Assembly: GCF_900111905.1 (NCBI RefSeq)
Contig: NZ_FOKM01000016.1
Span: 62,001 to 126,000, forward strand
DNA length: 64,000 nt
Direction: 5' to 3'
Origin: Rhizobium sp. NFR07
GTDB lineage: Bacteria; Pseudomonadota; Alphaproteobacteria; Rhizobiales; Rhizobiaceae
This document shows positions 8,786 to 17,584 of this stretch, piece after piece. Within the stretch, counting starts at the first letter, position 1, and every line of letters starts with the position of its first letter. The notes below the pieces were generated by a model. It searched no databases and was not told the DNA's origin. It saw only the letters and a program-made list of their open reading frames with translations. The translations under genes and the position numbers were made by a program.

Positions 8786-9595
8786 ATGGATCAGGCATCG
8801 GAATTCGTCGTCGCAACGCGGGCGGCTCTCGCGCAGCTGACGGCCTTGGGCGTGCAGTATTCCTTCTCCGTCATTGGCGCGATCATACTTCTCATCATCG
8901 GCTGGATCGTTGCCGGCCTCCTGAGCCGTTGGGTCTATAACGGCCTGTCGCATATCAGCGGCATCGACGCGACGCTCTCGCAATTCTTCTCCAACATCGT
9001 CCGTTACGCGGCACTGATCCTCGTCGTCGTCATGGTGCTGGGCCAGTTCGGCGTGCAGACGGCTTCGATCCTTGCGGCACTGGGCGCGATCGGCTTGGCC
9101 GTCGGCCTGGCCCTGCAGGGCACGCTGCAGAATATCGCAGCCGGCATCATGCTTCTCGTCCTTCGCCCCTTCCGCGTGGGAGAGTCGATCGAGACAGGCA
9201 GCGTTACCGGCACGATCGTCGATGTGGGGCTGTTCGCGACCGAGCTGCGCACCGCCGATGGCGTCTATCGCCTGGCGCCGAACTCGACGCTTTGGAACGT
9301 TCCGATCACCAATTACAGCCGTCTTGCCACCCGTCGCCACGAGATCACCATCGCGATCGGCGCGAACGAGGATGTCGACAAGACCGAGAGCGAGCTGCTG
9401 AAGCTCGCAGCGGCCAACGACAAGGTGCTGAAGAACCCGAAGCCCAGCACCTATGTCTCCGAATTCGATTCCGGCAGTGCCAAGGTCACCCTCCGCTACT
9501 GGATCAACGGCAAGCAGTGGTGGGACGTCAGCCGCGACATGACCAAGGCTGTAAAAAGAGCCTTCCACAAGACGCCGGAGGAAACGACGGCCTAA
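8786..9595 (+). CDS. Small-conductance mechanosensitive channel (MscS family)
   Basis: Inner-membrane channel that opens under membrane tension to release solutes during osmotic downshock. At 269 residues it has the compact MscS plan. Two N-terminal membrane helices (IGAIILLIIGWIVAGLL and a second around YAALILVVVMVLG) precede the pore-lining TM3, rich in Gly and Ala (GAIGLAVGLALQGTLQNIAAG). The beta domain with RPFRVGE and the cytosolic cage follow. AGGAG-type Shine-Dalgarno sequence (AAAGGAGCGGG) precedes the ATG. It is preceded by a palindrome-bearing AT-rich gap, suggesting its own promoter. Confidence 0.93.
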   Translation: MDQASEFVVATRAALAQLTALGVQYSFSVIGAIILLIIGWIVAGLLSRWVYNGLSHISGIDATLSQFFSNIVRYAALILVVVMVLGQFGVQTASILAALGAIGLAVGLALQGTLQNIAAGIMLLVLRPFRVGESIETGSVTGTIVDVGLFATELRTADGVYRLAPNSTLWNVPITNYSRLATRRHEITIAIGANEDVDKTESELLKLAAANDKVLKNPKPSTYVSEFDSGSAKVTLRYWINGKQWWDVSRDMTKAVKRAFHKTPEETTA

Positions 9596-9930
9596 GGGTA
9601 TCAGCCCTGAAAGAGATTCCTATCCATCAGCCCCCGTGTGGCGCGTCCCGGTGAGAGCGGACCTCCGCAGCTCCATTCGAGCGCGGACGAGCCGGGACCA
9701 GACGGGCTTGATGGTCAAGGATGTATCGGATCCGGTTTACGAGGAACCGGGTCCGATACCAATACTCCTCCACTTGTCCCACGCAGCTTCAAAAACTTGC
9801 CGGGCCGGCCGTTCATGCCGCGCCGCTGCGATTTCAGATGTAGGCGATATGGGCGCGGCGGAAGCCCGCCTGAAACCCGGCTCCCGGATGACTGCGGCCT
9901 GCAAGCCGCACGGCATCACAGGGGACGAGC
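9596..9930. other. Intergenic region with no supported gene
   Basis: No convincing coding sequence here. Short frames that cross it have no recognisable features and run into the hydrolase gene in the wrong frame. The last 100 bases resemble the leader of the second hydrolase copy (see repeat entries), so this part belongs to the duplicated unit. A GATCCGGTTT / AACCGGGTCC-type imperfect inverted repeat lies near 9728-9757. Confidence 0.5.
9829..9930 (+). repeat. Leader of hydrolase copy 1 (duplicated with 10941-11040)
   Basis: The segment from GATTTCAGATG to the start codon matches the 100 bases before the second hydrolase gene in order and spacing: shared blocks include TTTCAGATG, GGCGGAAGCC, CCCGGAT and CATCACAGG near the start. 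The duplication therefore included the 5' untranslated region. Confidence 0.6.
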
Positions 9931-10821
9931 ATGCGTGTAAATTTCAACGGCACGGACATCTATTTCGAGATCGTCAATAGCGGATCGGCGATGGTCGAGA
10001 AGCCTGTTCCCAAGCCGACCGTCTTCGCCCTGCATGGCGGCCTCGGCCTCGATCACGGCTACCTGAGGCCGGGCCTCGATCCGCTCGCAGACATCGCGCG
10101 GATTGTCTATGTCGACCTACGCGGACAGGGACGTTCTGGACGCCCATCGCTTGAGACCTGCACCCTTGAACAGATGGCCGACGACGTCGTCGATCTCGCG
10201 GTGATGCTGGATGTCGAAAGGCCGATCATCCTTGGTCATTCGGCAGGCGGTTTCGTGGCCATGAAGGCGGCCGTCAGGCATCCCGAGCTGGTCGGCGGAC
10301 TTATCCTGGCCGGAACGGTGCCGACACTGAAGAGGTCGGAGGGTGAGAAGGATCCGGCGGATCCGAAACTTTCCGACCGCGCCTCGGCCGAAGCGCTCGC
10401 CGCTGCGGAGCGTTACTACACGACGCCGCTGACACCCAGAACCGTCGAGGATTTCTTTACCCATGTACGGCCGCTTTACGCCGCCCAGCATTATGTCGAC
10501 TCGGTCACGAAGCTGATGTCGCTGAGCACAGTCGAGTTCAAGATGCTGCAGCACTTCCGCAACAACCTCATGCCGACATATGACGTGCGGGAGGCGCTCT
10601 CAGCCGTTCGGTGCCCGACGCTGGTGCTTTCGGGAAGCTACGACTGGGTCTGCCCGCCGAGCGCCGGGCGCGACATTGCGAGCCGTATCAAGGGGTCGGA
10701 ATACGTCGAGTTCACGAATTCCGGCCATTTCTTCTTTTCCGAAGAACCGCAGACGTTCCAGACCACCGCATCCAAATTCCTCAAAGGCTTCGCCGAGGCA
10801 TTCACGGAAGAGATGGCCTGA
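9931..10821 (+). CDS. Alpha/beta hydrolase (proline iminopeptidase-like), copy 1
   Basis: A 296-residue cytoplasmic alpha/beta hydrolase, intact. The oxyanion-hole motif LHGGLG lies at about residues 34-39 and the nucleophile elbow GHSAGG puts the catalytic serine at residue 104. The acid is probably the Asp of SGSYDWVCPP and the histidine is in FTNSGHFFF. The GGLG and SAGG features and cap region are like prolyl aminopeptidases and related esterases/lactonases; the substrate cannot be fixed from sequence. A close paralogue follows immediately in the same orientation but is frameshifted, so this is the likely functional copy. Confidence 0.85.
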   Translation: MRVNFNGTDIYFEIVNSGSAMVEKPVPKPTVFALHGGLGLDHGYLRPGLDPLADIARIVYVDLRGQGRSGRPSLETCTLEQMADDVVDLAVMLDVERPIILGHSAGGFVAMKAAVRHPELVGGLILAGTVPTLKRSEGEKDPADPKLSDRASAEALAAAERYYTTPLTPRTVEDFFTHVRPLYAAQHYVDSVTKLMSLSTVEFKMLQHFRNNLMPTYDVREALSAVRCPTLVLSGSYDWVCPPSAGRDIASRIKGSEYVEFTNSGHFFFSEEPQTFQTTASKFLKGFAEAFTEEMA

Positions 10822-10940
10822 ATTCCAACCTGCCGACAAGAGGCCGGATCGGACGATAGGGATCATTACATGGAGCCGCCGCACGACCAGACCGCCGCTC
10901 TTTCGAATATTTTGTAAAGCGCAGCGCCTTGTTGCGCAGC

Positions 10941-11040
10941 GGTTTCAGATGCAAGCGGAATCGAGGCGGCGGAAGCCTGCTTGCAACCCAGCCCCCGGAT
11001 AAATGCAGCCCATCGCTGCAGGACATCACAGGATCAGAGC
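10941..11040 (+). repeat. Leader of hydrolase copy 2 (duplicated with 9829-9930)
   Basis: This non-coding stretch aligns with the leader of copy 1 up to the ATG, with scattered substitutions. Together with the coding similarity it marks a direct tandem duplication of about 1.1 kb. Confidence 0.6.
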
Positions 11041-11930
11041 ATGCAGGCAAGCATCAACGACACGGAAATCTATTTCGACATCGTCAACAGCGGATCGGCG
11101 CTCGTCAAAGACCTGCCGCCAAGCCGACGGTCTTCGTGCTGCACGGCGGCCTGGGATCGGATCACGGCTACCTGCGGCCGGGGCTCGGTCCGCTCGGAGA
11201 TGTTGCCCGGATCGTCTATGTCGACCTGCGCGGCCAAGGGCGCTCGGGACGGCCACCGCTCGAGACCTGCAGCCTGGAGCAGATGGCAGACGACATCGTC
11301 GATCTCTCGGTCATGCTGGGTATCGAGAAACCCGTCATCTTCGGCCATTCCGCCGGCGGGTTCGTCGCGATGATCGCGGCCTTCAGGCATCCCGATCTTA
11401 TCGGCGGCGTGATCCTGTGCGAGACCCTGGCCACGCTGGAAAAGACGGAAACGGCCGACAGCGTGACGGATCCGCGGCTTTCCGATCGCGCACCGGCCGA
11501 GGTCGTCGCGGCCGCCGAACGTTATTTCACCACGCCCGTGACGGCGGAGACGGGCGAGGCTTTCGTAAGGCTCGTCCATCCGTTCTATGCCGCTCCGCAT
11601 TACATGGCATCGGTGGACAAGCTCTATTCGCTGAGTTCGTTCACGCCCGAGCTGCACCGGCATTTCCGCGAAAACATCGCCCCTACATATGATGTCCGCG
11701 ACGAACTCGGCGGCATCACATGCCCCGCACTCGTTCTCGTGGGAGGCTACGACTGGATATGCCCGCCGAGCGCCGGCCGTGACATCGCGCGGCGGATCAG
11801 AGGTGCTGAACTCGTCGAGTTCACCAATTCCGGCCATTTTCTCTTTTCTGAAGAGCCGCAGACCTTCCAGGCGATCGTCTCGAAATTCCTCAAGGGTACC
11901 GCCGACGCCTTCGAGGGCGGCATGCGATAG
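11041..11930 (+). pseudogene. Alpha/beta hydrolase copy 2, frameshifted near codon 27
   Basis: Starting at ATG 11041 the protein reads MQASINDTEIYFDIVNSGSA, matching copy 1 (MRVNFNGTDIYFEIVNSGSA). After LVKDLPP the match jumps to another frame (KPTVFVLHGGLG), which then stays open to 11930 with the full catalytic set: GHSAGG, GGYDWICPP and NSGHFLF. One base is missing in or beside CCGCC at about 11118-11121; one added base restores exactly the length of copy 1. The downstream frame is still hydrolase-like throughout, so the lesion is recent or a sequencing error. No good internal start would give a working enzyme lacking the first strands. Confidence 0.85.
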
Positions 11931-12128
11931 ATCCGCGCCCCAAGTGGATCATGCCGCGACCCGAGGAAACAAGGCCGCGCAAGATCGCCGTTCCCCCGTC
12001 AAACGGTCGCTTGCGAACACGCAAGCGCTTCCGGCGGCCTTACATAGCCCTGCACAAAGGTTGCCGGGGCTTCTTTCTTCCCGCGCATGTTCCTGTACAT
12101 TCACGACGGCTAAATGCGGGGAGTTCGC

Positions 12129-14894
12129 GTGTATCTGATCGATATCCTTCTGGTCATCCTTGTGTTTTTCCTGGTTTCGCAGAACCGGAAGGTCTCGGCG
12201 CGCGTCGACGGGCTGGAGAGGGAACTCGGCGAGGTGAAGCGGCTGGTCGTGGAGGGCGTTGCTCCCGCGGTGGCGGCGACGAGCCCCATGCCGGCTGGCA
12301 TCGAGGATGCCGACATGGCGCTCGGTGAAGCGCAATCCGCTCCCGACAGCGATGCCGCGACGCAATCGCCGCACGATGCCGGGACCGGCGGGAAGATCGA
12401 AACGACGCCCGAGGCCGAAGACGCCCCCTCGCCCGCGCCACTCCCGGCACGCCAGAGGCCGACGCGTGAGAATCTGGAAAGCTATCTCGGCGCCCGCTGG
12501 CCGGTCTGGGTCGGCGGTGTGGCGCTCGCCTTCGGGGGCATCTTCCTCGTCCGTTACTCGATCGAATCCGGCCTGCTCGGGCCCGGCACGCGGCTGACGC
12601 TGGCGGCGCTGTTCGGCCTGCTCCTGATCGGTGCCGGTGAACTCGTGCGCCGCCGGGCGATGCCCCGGATTTCCGAACTCTATGCCAATGCGATGATACC
12701 CGGTGCGCTGACAGCGGCTGGCAGTGTCACCCTGCTCGGCACGGTGTTCGCGTCTTACGCCTTCTACGGCTTCATCGGTCCCGGCACGGCCTTCGTGCTG
12801 ATGGCGCTCGTGTCGCTCGCCACCGTGGCGCTGTCTCTGCTGCACGGACAGGCGCTGGCCGGTCTCGGCCTGCTCGGATCGCTGGTGACGCCATTTTTGG
12901 TGTCCACCGGCAATCCCAATCCCGACGCGCTGTTCCTTTTCCTCAGCGTCACATGGCTTGCGGTCAGCGCCGCCTCGCGCATCCGCCGCTGGACGGTCGT
13001 GCCGATGCTCGCCAATATCGGCACAGGGCTATGGGCCCTCATCTACGCGACCGGCGCGCCGCAAGGGTTCGATCCGATGCCGGTGACGCTGATGCTGATC
13101 GTGATGATCGCCGGCACAGCCTTCTTGTGGCCGGGCGCCGCCTACATTCGCCGCATCGGCCCGCCGAGGGCCGGCATCCGGGCACTGCTCGGCCGCCCGC
13201 CCCTGAAGATCACCCTGTCCATCTCGATCATGGCCGCGCTGCCGGCGCTGATGATGGGAGTGCGGCAGGCGGATGAAGGCGACATGGTGGTATTTGCCGG
13301 TGCCGCGATCATCGCGACGCTCGCCGCGCTGGGCAGTGCGCGAACATATGCGGTCTGGCCGACGCTGATTGCCGCAGGCTCCGCCTTCCTCTCCATAGTC
13401 GCCTCGGCGCTTACCTGGGCGAACTATGCAATGCCGATGCCGGTGGACGGCCAACCGTCGCCCGCGCCGCTTTCGTTCACTGGCGAGATCGCCATGTTCC
13501 TGCTGCTCGGCGCCGTCTTCACCCTGCTCGGCTTCGGCTTCCTCAGGCGCTTCCGCCATGCGGACAAGCAATTCTCGATCGTCTGGGCTTTCCTGATGGG
13601 AGCCGTGCCGGTCACGCTCGGCTTCATCTCATTCTTCAACTTCGGCAATTTCTTCCGCGACTGGACGCATGGGCTGTATGGCCTGGGCCTCGGTCTCGTC
13701 ATGCTCGTCGCGGCCGACTGGCTGTTTCGGAAGACTGCCGAAAACGTCGACGCCAGGCTCGACTGGCCGGCCAATATCGTCGTCGCGGGATCCTTCGCGA
13801 GCCTGACGCTGGCGCTGCATGCGCTGACCACCGGCATCGTCACGACGATCCTCGTCTCGATACTCGGCTTTGCCTATCTCCTGGCGCTTCGCATTCGCCC
13901 ATGGCCCGCCCTGCCCTGGATGATGGCTGCGGCGGTCATGATCGTCTTCGGACGCATGACCTGGGAGCCGACGCTGATCGGGCAGAACAGCCTCGGCACC
14001 ACGCCATTCTTCAACGCGCTCTTGCCCGGCTACGGCATTCCGACGCTGCTTGCGATCGTCTCGGCCTGGATGCTGCGCAATTCGCCGGATTTCCGGGTCC
14101 GCAACGTCATGCAGGCGCTCGCCTCGCTGTCGGGCCTGATCACCGTCGCCGTGCTGGTCCACCATGCGATGAACGGCGGAAAGCTGTCCGGCGACACGCC
14201 GACGCTCGGCGAGCAGTCGGTCTATACGCTGATCACCATCGGCTTCTCGGGCATCCTGATGACGCTCGACCTGAAATCACCGTCGCCAGTGTTCCGCTTC
14301 GGCTCGATGATCGCCGGCGTGATTGCGACGGTGAACGTGCTGTCGCTGCATGTCTTTGCGCTCAACCCATTCTTCTCCGGCGAAGACACCGGGCCGTGGC
14401 CGTTCGTCAACCTGCTGCTGCTCGGCTATCTGCTGCCGGCGCTCGCCTATGCGCTCGTCGCCTATCTCGCCCGCGGACGGCGGCCGGTGCCCTATGTGGC
14501 CATGCTTGCCGTTGCCGGCGCGGTGCTCGGCTTCCTCTGGGCGACGCTTTCGGTCCGCCGCTTCTGGCAGGGAACCAATATCGCCGACTGGAAGGGCTTC
14601 ATTGCGGGCGAGACCTATACCTATTCGGTCGTCTGGCTGGTCATCGGCGTCGGGCTTCTGGCGCTCGGCTCAAGGCTCGACGCCAAGAGCCTGCGGCTTG
14701 CCTCGGCCGGGCTGGTGCTGATCGCGGTGCTCAAGGTGTTCCTGGTCGACATGTCGAACCTCGAAGGCATCCTGCGGGCGGTCTCCTTCATCGGGCTCGG
14801 CGCGGTGCTGATCGGTATCGGGCTTTTCTACCAACGCATATTGTTGAAGAAGAACGGAGAACCCGACGCTGATTCTCCGGGTGCCACGACATGA
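12129..14894 (+). CDS. DUF2339 polytopic membrane protein
   Basis: Very large inner-membrane protein of about 921 residues. An N-terminal helix (YLIDILLVILVFFLV) is followed by a short charged coiled segment (RKVSARVDGLERELGEVKRL) and a Pro/Ala-rich linker to about residue 110. Then come more than 20 hydrophobic segments typical of DUF2339, beginning at the family motif LGARWPVWVGGVALAFGG. The biochemical function is unknown. The GTG at 12129 sits five bases after GGGGAG and is preferred; an ATG at 12114 in the same frame has no such signal. The 3' end overlaps the following HD hydrolase gene by four bases (ATGA). Confidence 0.85.
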   Translation: MYLIDILLVILVFFLVSQNRKVSARVDGLERELGEVKRLVVEGVAPAVAATSPMPAGIEDADMALGEAQSAPDSDAATQSPHDAGTGGKIETTPEAEDAPSPAPLPARQRPTRENLESYLGARWPVWVGGVALAFGGIFLVRYSIESGLLGPGTRLTLAALFGLLLIGAGELVRRRAMPRISELYANAMIPGALTAAGSVTLLGTVFASYAFYGFIGPGTAFVLMALVSLATVALSLLHGQALAGLGLLGSLVTPFLVSTGNPNPDALFLFLSVTWLAVSAASRIRRWTVVPMLANIGTGLWALIYATGAPQGFDPMPVTLMLIVMIAGTAFLWPGAAYIRRIGPPRAGIRALLGRPPLKITLSISIMAALPALMMGVRQADEGDMVVFAGAAIIATLAALGSARTYAVWPTLIAAGSAFLSIVASALTWANYAMPMPVDGQPSPAPLSFTGEIAMFLLLGAVFTLLGFGFLRRFRHADKQFSIVWAFLMGAVPVTLGFISFFNFGNFFRDWTHGLYGLGLGLVMLVAADWLFRKTAENVDARLDWPANIVVAGSFASLTLALHALTTGIVTTILVSILGFAYLLALRIRPWPALPWMMAAAVMIVFGRMTWEPTLIGQNSLGTTPFFNALLPGYGIPTLLAIVSAWMLRNSPDFRVRNVMQALASLSGLITVAVLVHHAMNGGKLSGDTPTLGEQSVYTLITIGFSGILMTLDLKSPSPVFRFGSMIAGVIATVNVLSLHVFALNPFFSGEDTGPWPFVNLLLLGYLLPALAYALVAYLARGRRPVPYVAMLAVAGAVLGFLWATLSVRRFWQGTNIADWKGFIAGETYTYSVVWLVIGVGLLALGSRLDAKSLRLASAGLVLIAVLKVFLVDMSNLEGILRAVSFIGLGAVLIGIGLFYQRILLKKNGEPDADSPGATT

Positions 14895-15541
14895 CGCTTT
14901 CCCTCGCCGCCGCCTTTGCTCCCTATGAGGCACTTGCCGGACAGCTGATCCCGCATGCGACGGAAGGCGACGATGGAAGCCACGACATCGCCCATATCCT
15001 GCGCGTCTTCAAGAATGCCATGCGCATCCACACGACCGAGGGCGGCGATGGCGAAGTGCTCGCTGCCGCTGTGCTGCTGCATGACTGCGTTTCGGTGGAG
15101 AAGAACTCGCCGCTACGAGCCCAGGCCTCGCGGCTGGCGGCGGAAAAGGCGAGCGGCATTCTCTACGGGATGGGCTGGGACAAGGCGGCGGTCGAGGCGG
15201 TTGCCCATGCGATCACCACCCATTCATTTTCCGCCAATCTGCCGCCCGAGACGCTGGAAGCGAAGATCCTGCAGGATGCCGACCGGCTGGATGCGATCGG
15301 CATGGTGGGCGCCGCGCGCTGCTTCTACATTGCCGGCCGCATGGCATCCGGGCTCTATGATCCTGTGGACCCGCTTGCCAGGGAGCGGCCGCTCAACGAC
15401 AAAAGCTTTGCCATCGACCATTTCGAGGTCAAGCTGTTCAAGCTCGCCGATGGTTTCCAGACCGCGGCCGGCCGTGATCTTGCCCATGCGCGGCACCAGC
15501 GACTGAAGGATATCCGGGACATGTTCCTGGATGAGATCTGA
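14891..15541 (+). CDS. HD-domain hydrolase
   Basis: A 216-residue HD-superfamily phosphohydrolase. Visible metal ligands are H31 within GSHDIAHILRV, the H64-D65 pair in LLHDCVSVE, and the aspartate of QDADRLDAIGMVG. The YedJ/YpgQ-type arrangement with LNDKSFAIDHFEVKL near the C-terminus is typical of a widespread uncharacterised group that acts on nucleotide-like phosphoesters. The start overlaps the stop of the DUF2339 gene, which implies coupled translation. No export signal. Confidence 0.85.
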   Translation: MTLSLAAAFAPYEALAGQLIPHATEGDDGSHDIAHILRVFKNAMRIHTTEGGDGEVLAAAVLLHDCVSVEKNSPLRAQASRLAAEKASGILYGMGWDKAAVEAVAHAITTHSFSANLPPETLEAKILQDADRLDAIGMVGAARCFYIAGRMASGLYDPVDPLARERPLNDKSFAIDHFEVKLFKLADGFQTAAGRDLAHARHQRLKDIRDMFLDEI

Positions 15542-15566
15542 TACGGGAAAACCGAGGGGAAACAGG

Positions 15567-16415
15567 ATGCGCGTCTCCGAACTGAATTTCTATCCGCTGA
15601 AGAGCGGCCGCGGCATTCCGCTGACGGAGACCGCGATCACCGCGTCCGGCATTCCCGGCGACCGGCAGATGATGGTCGTCGATCCGTCCGGCCACTTCAT
15701 CACCCAGCGGGAACTGCAGGCGCTGGCGCAGTTGCAGGTCGAGCCGAAGGATATCGGCGTCAGGCTGGCGATCGAAGGCAAGGGCGAGATCATGGTTGCC
15801 GTGCCGCCGAAGGACCGGCGCATGGATGTCGCCGTGTGGAAATCGATCGTCAACGCGGCCGTCGCCGACGACGGGGCGAACGCGATCCTCTCCACATGGC
15901 TGGAGCGCGAGGTCAAGCTCGTGTTCTTCGACGAAAAGGCCGAACGCATTGCAAGCCCGGAATGGGCGGGACCGGATACGCCGGTCACCTTCGCCGACGG
16001 CTATCAGGTTCTCGTCACCACGACCGGCTCGCTTGCGGCACTCAACGCCGACATGGACAAGCATGGCGAGGGTGAAATCGGCATGGAGCGGTTCCGCCCC
16101 AATATCGTGCTCGACCACGACGAAGCCTGGGCCGAGGACAATTGGGACGGCGTGGAGATCGGCGGCATCCGCTTCGATTTCGTCAAACCCTGCGCCCGCT
16201 GCATCATGACCACGCAGGACCAGGAGACAGGTTCGCGCGATGTGCCAAGCCCGATACCCGCAATGGGCCGCATCCGCATGTCGGCCGACCGGCGCGTGCC
16301 CGGCCCGCTGTTCGGCTGGAACGCCGTGCCGCGCAGCCAAGGCACGATCAGGCTCGGCGACGAAGCGAGCGTGACAGCCACGCGCGACGCCTGGGCGATC
16401 AAGCGGCGGGCGTGA
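15567..16415 (+). CDS. MOSC-domain protein (YcbX-like)
   Basis: A 282-residue MOSC protein. An N-terminal beta-barrel domain (MRVSELNFYPLKSGRGIPL, then PGDRQMMVVDPSGHFITQRE) leads into the MOSC domain, where FVKPCARCIMTTQDQETG holds the conserved cysteine pair; the cysteine of this motif is the molybdenum-cofactor ligand in mARC/YcbX relatives. Related enzymes detoxify N-hydroxylated bases using a molybdenum cofactor and an electron donor. No ferredoxin domain is fused here. ATG 15567 follows GAGGGG; the earlier in-frame ATG at 15531 overlaps the previous gene and lacks the family N-terminus. Confidence 0.87.
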   Translation: MRVSELNFYPLKSGRGIPLTETAITASGIPGDRQMMVVDPSGHFITQRELQALAQLQVEPKDIGVRLAIEGKGEIMVAVPPKDRRMDVAVWKSIVNAAVADDGANAILSTWLEREVKLVFFDEKAERIASPEWAGPDTPVTFADGYQVLVTTTGSLAALNADMDKHGEGEIGMERFRPNIVLDHDEAWAEDNWDGVEIGGIRFDFVKPCARCIMTTQDQETGSRDVPSPIPAMGRIRMSADRRVPGPLFGWNAVPRSQGTIRLGDEASVTATRDAWAIKRRA

Positions 16416-16573
16416 CAAAATCGCCGCGGCGCGGCGTATTTCGCAGTTCCCGTACCGCGCCGCGTTTACCAGACCTTGACGCCAGTCGGTCAAAACCATT
16501 GCACTTAACAAACATCAGGACTTTTGGCCGAGGGTGAGGACGGCCGAGCAACGCCAAAGAGCACATATCGTTC

Positions 16574-17470
16574 ATGACACCACGCAGCCAGGGCCTCATC
16601 TTCGCACTCACCGCGGTGTCGATCTTCGCGATCCAGGACGGAATTTCAAAACATCTGGGCCAGGCCTATCCGCCGGTCCTCGTCGCAATGATCCGCTACT
16701 GGTTCTTCGCCGCCTTCGTGCTGGCGCTTGCGACGCGCAATCCCGGCGGGATCAAGGAAACGGCAAAGAGCAACAGGCTGGTGCTGCAGATCATCCGCGG
16801 TACGCTGCTCGTCTTCCAGATCTGCATCTCGATCTATTCCTTCGCCTATGTCGGCCTTGCCCAGACGCACACGATCTTTGCCGCCTCGCCGCTGGTCGTC
16901 GCCTGTCTGTCCGTGCCTCTGCTCGGCGAGACCGTCGGCTGGCGCCGGTGGCTGGCGATCGGCGTCGGCCTCCTCGGCATCCTACTGATCATCGACCCGA
17001 CCCATGCGACCTTCAACAGCAACATCATCATTCCGATCGTCTGTACGGTCATGTTCGCCCTCTATTCGGTGCTGACGCGCATGGCGAGCCGGTCCGACAC
17101 GTCGAAGACCAGCTTCTTCTACACCGGCGTTGCCGGTGCCGTGGCGATCACCTTCGTCGGACCGTTCTACTGGTCGAACATCGCCCCGGAATACTGGTTC
17201 TGGATGGCGGCACTCTGCGTCACCGGCATGACCGGCCATTACCTGCTGATCCGCGCCTTCGACGTGCTGGACGCCGTCGTGGTGCAGCCGATCTTCTATC
17301 TGCAGACGGTTCTGGTCTGCATCATCGGCACGTTCATCTTCAAGGAGGTGATGAGCTGGAACATGATCGCCGGCTGCATCATCGTCATCGGCGCCGGCCT
17401 GTTCACCATCCTGCGTGAGGCACAACTCGGCAAGCGCCGCCCACCGGTGCAGCCGCCGGGTTCGCTTTAG
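16574..17470 (+). CDS. EamA/DMT-family transporter
   Basis: A 298-residue membrane protein with ten predicted helices arranged as two EamA repeats, the drug/metabolite exporter fold. The first repeat starts LIFALTAVSIFAIQDGISKHL; the second ends YLQTVLVCIIGTFIFKEVMSWNMIAG, the usual C-terminal signature. Members export amino acids, metabolites or import S-adenosylmethionine; substrate not assignable here. The start has only a weak ribosome-binding site. It is followed after 114 bases by an MFS transporter on the same strand. Confidence 0.88.
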   Translation: MTPRSQGLIFALTAVSIFAIQDGISKHLGQAYPPVLVAMIRYWFFAAFVLALATRNPGGIKETAKSNRLVLQIIRGTLLVFQICISIYSFAYVGLAQTHTIFAASPLVVACLSVPLLGETVGWRRWLAIGVGLLGILLIIDPTHATFNSNIIIPIVCTVMFALYSVLTRMASRSDTSKTSFFYTGVAGAVAITFVGPFYWSNIAPEYWFWMAALCVTGMTGHYLLIRAFDVLDAVVVQPIFYLQTVLVCIIGTFIFKEVMSWNMIAGCIIVIGAGLFTILREAQLGKRRPPVQPPGSL

Positions 17471-17584
17471 GCGCTAATTATTTCCCGCTTCATCAACCGG
17501 CGTGATGGATTGCTTTAGCAAAAGTCGTTTCACCAAAGCCTGCAGAGAGAGTATGAACGCCTTCTGACATCAGGGGGAGTTTTC

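Noticed and set aside
9636-9980. Short open frame before hydrolase copy 1
   Set aside because: It overlaps the true hydrolase start in another frame, has no ribosome-binding site and shows no similarity to a family I know.
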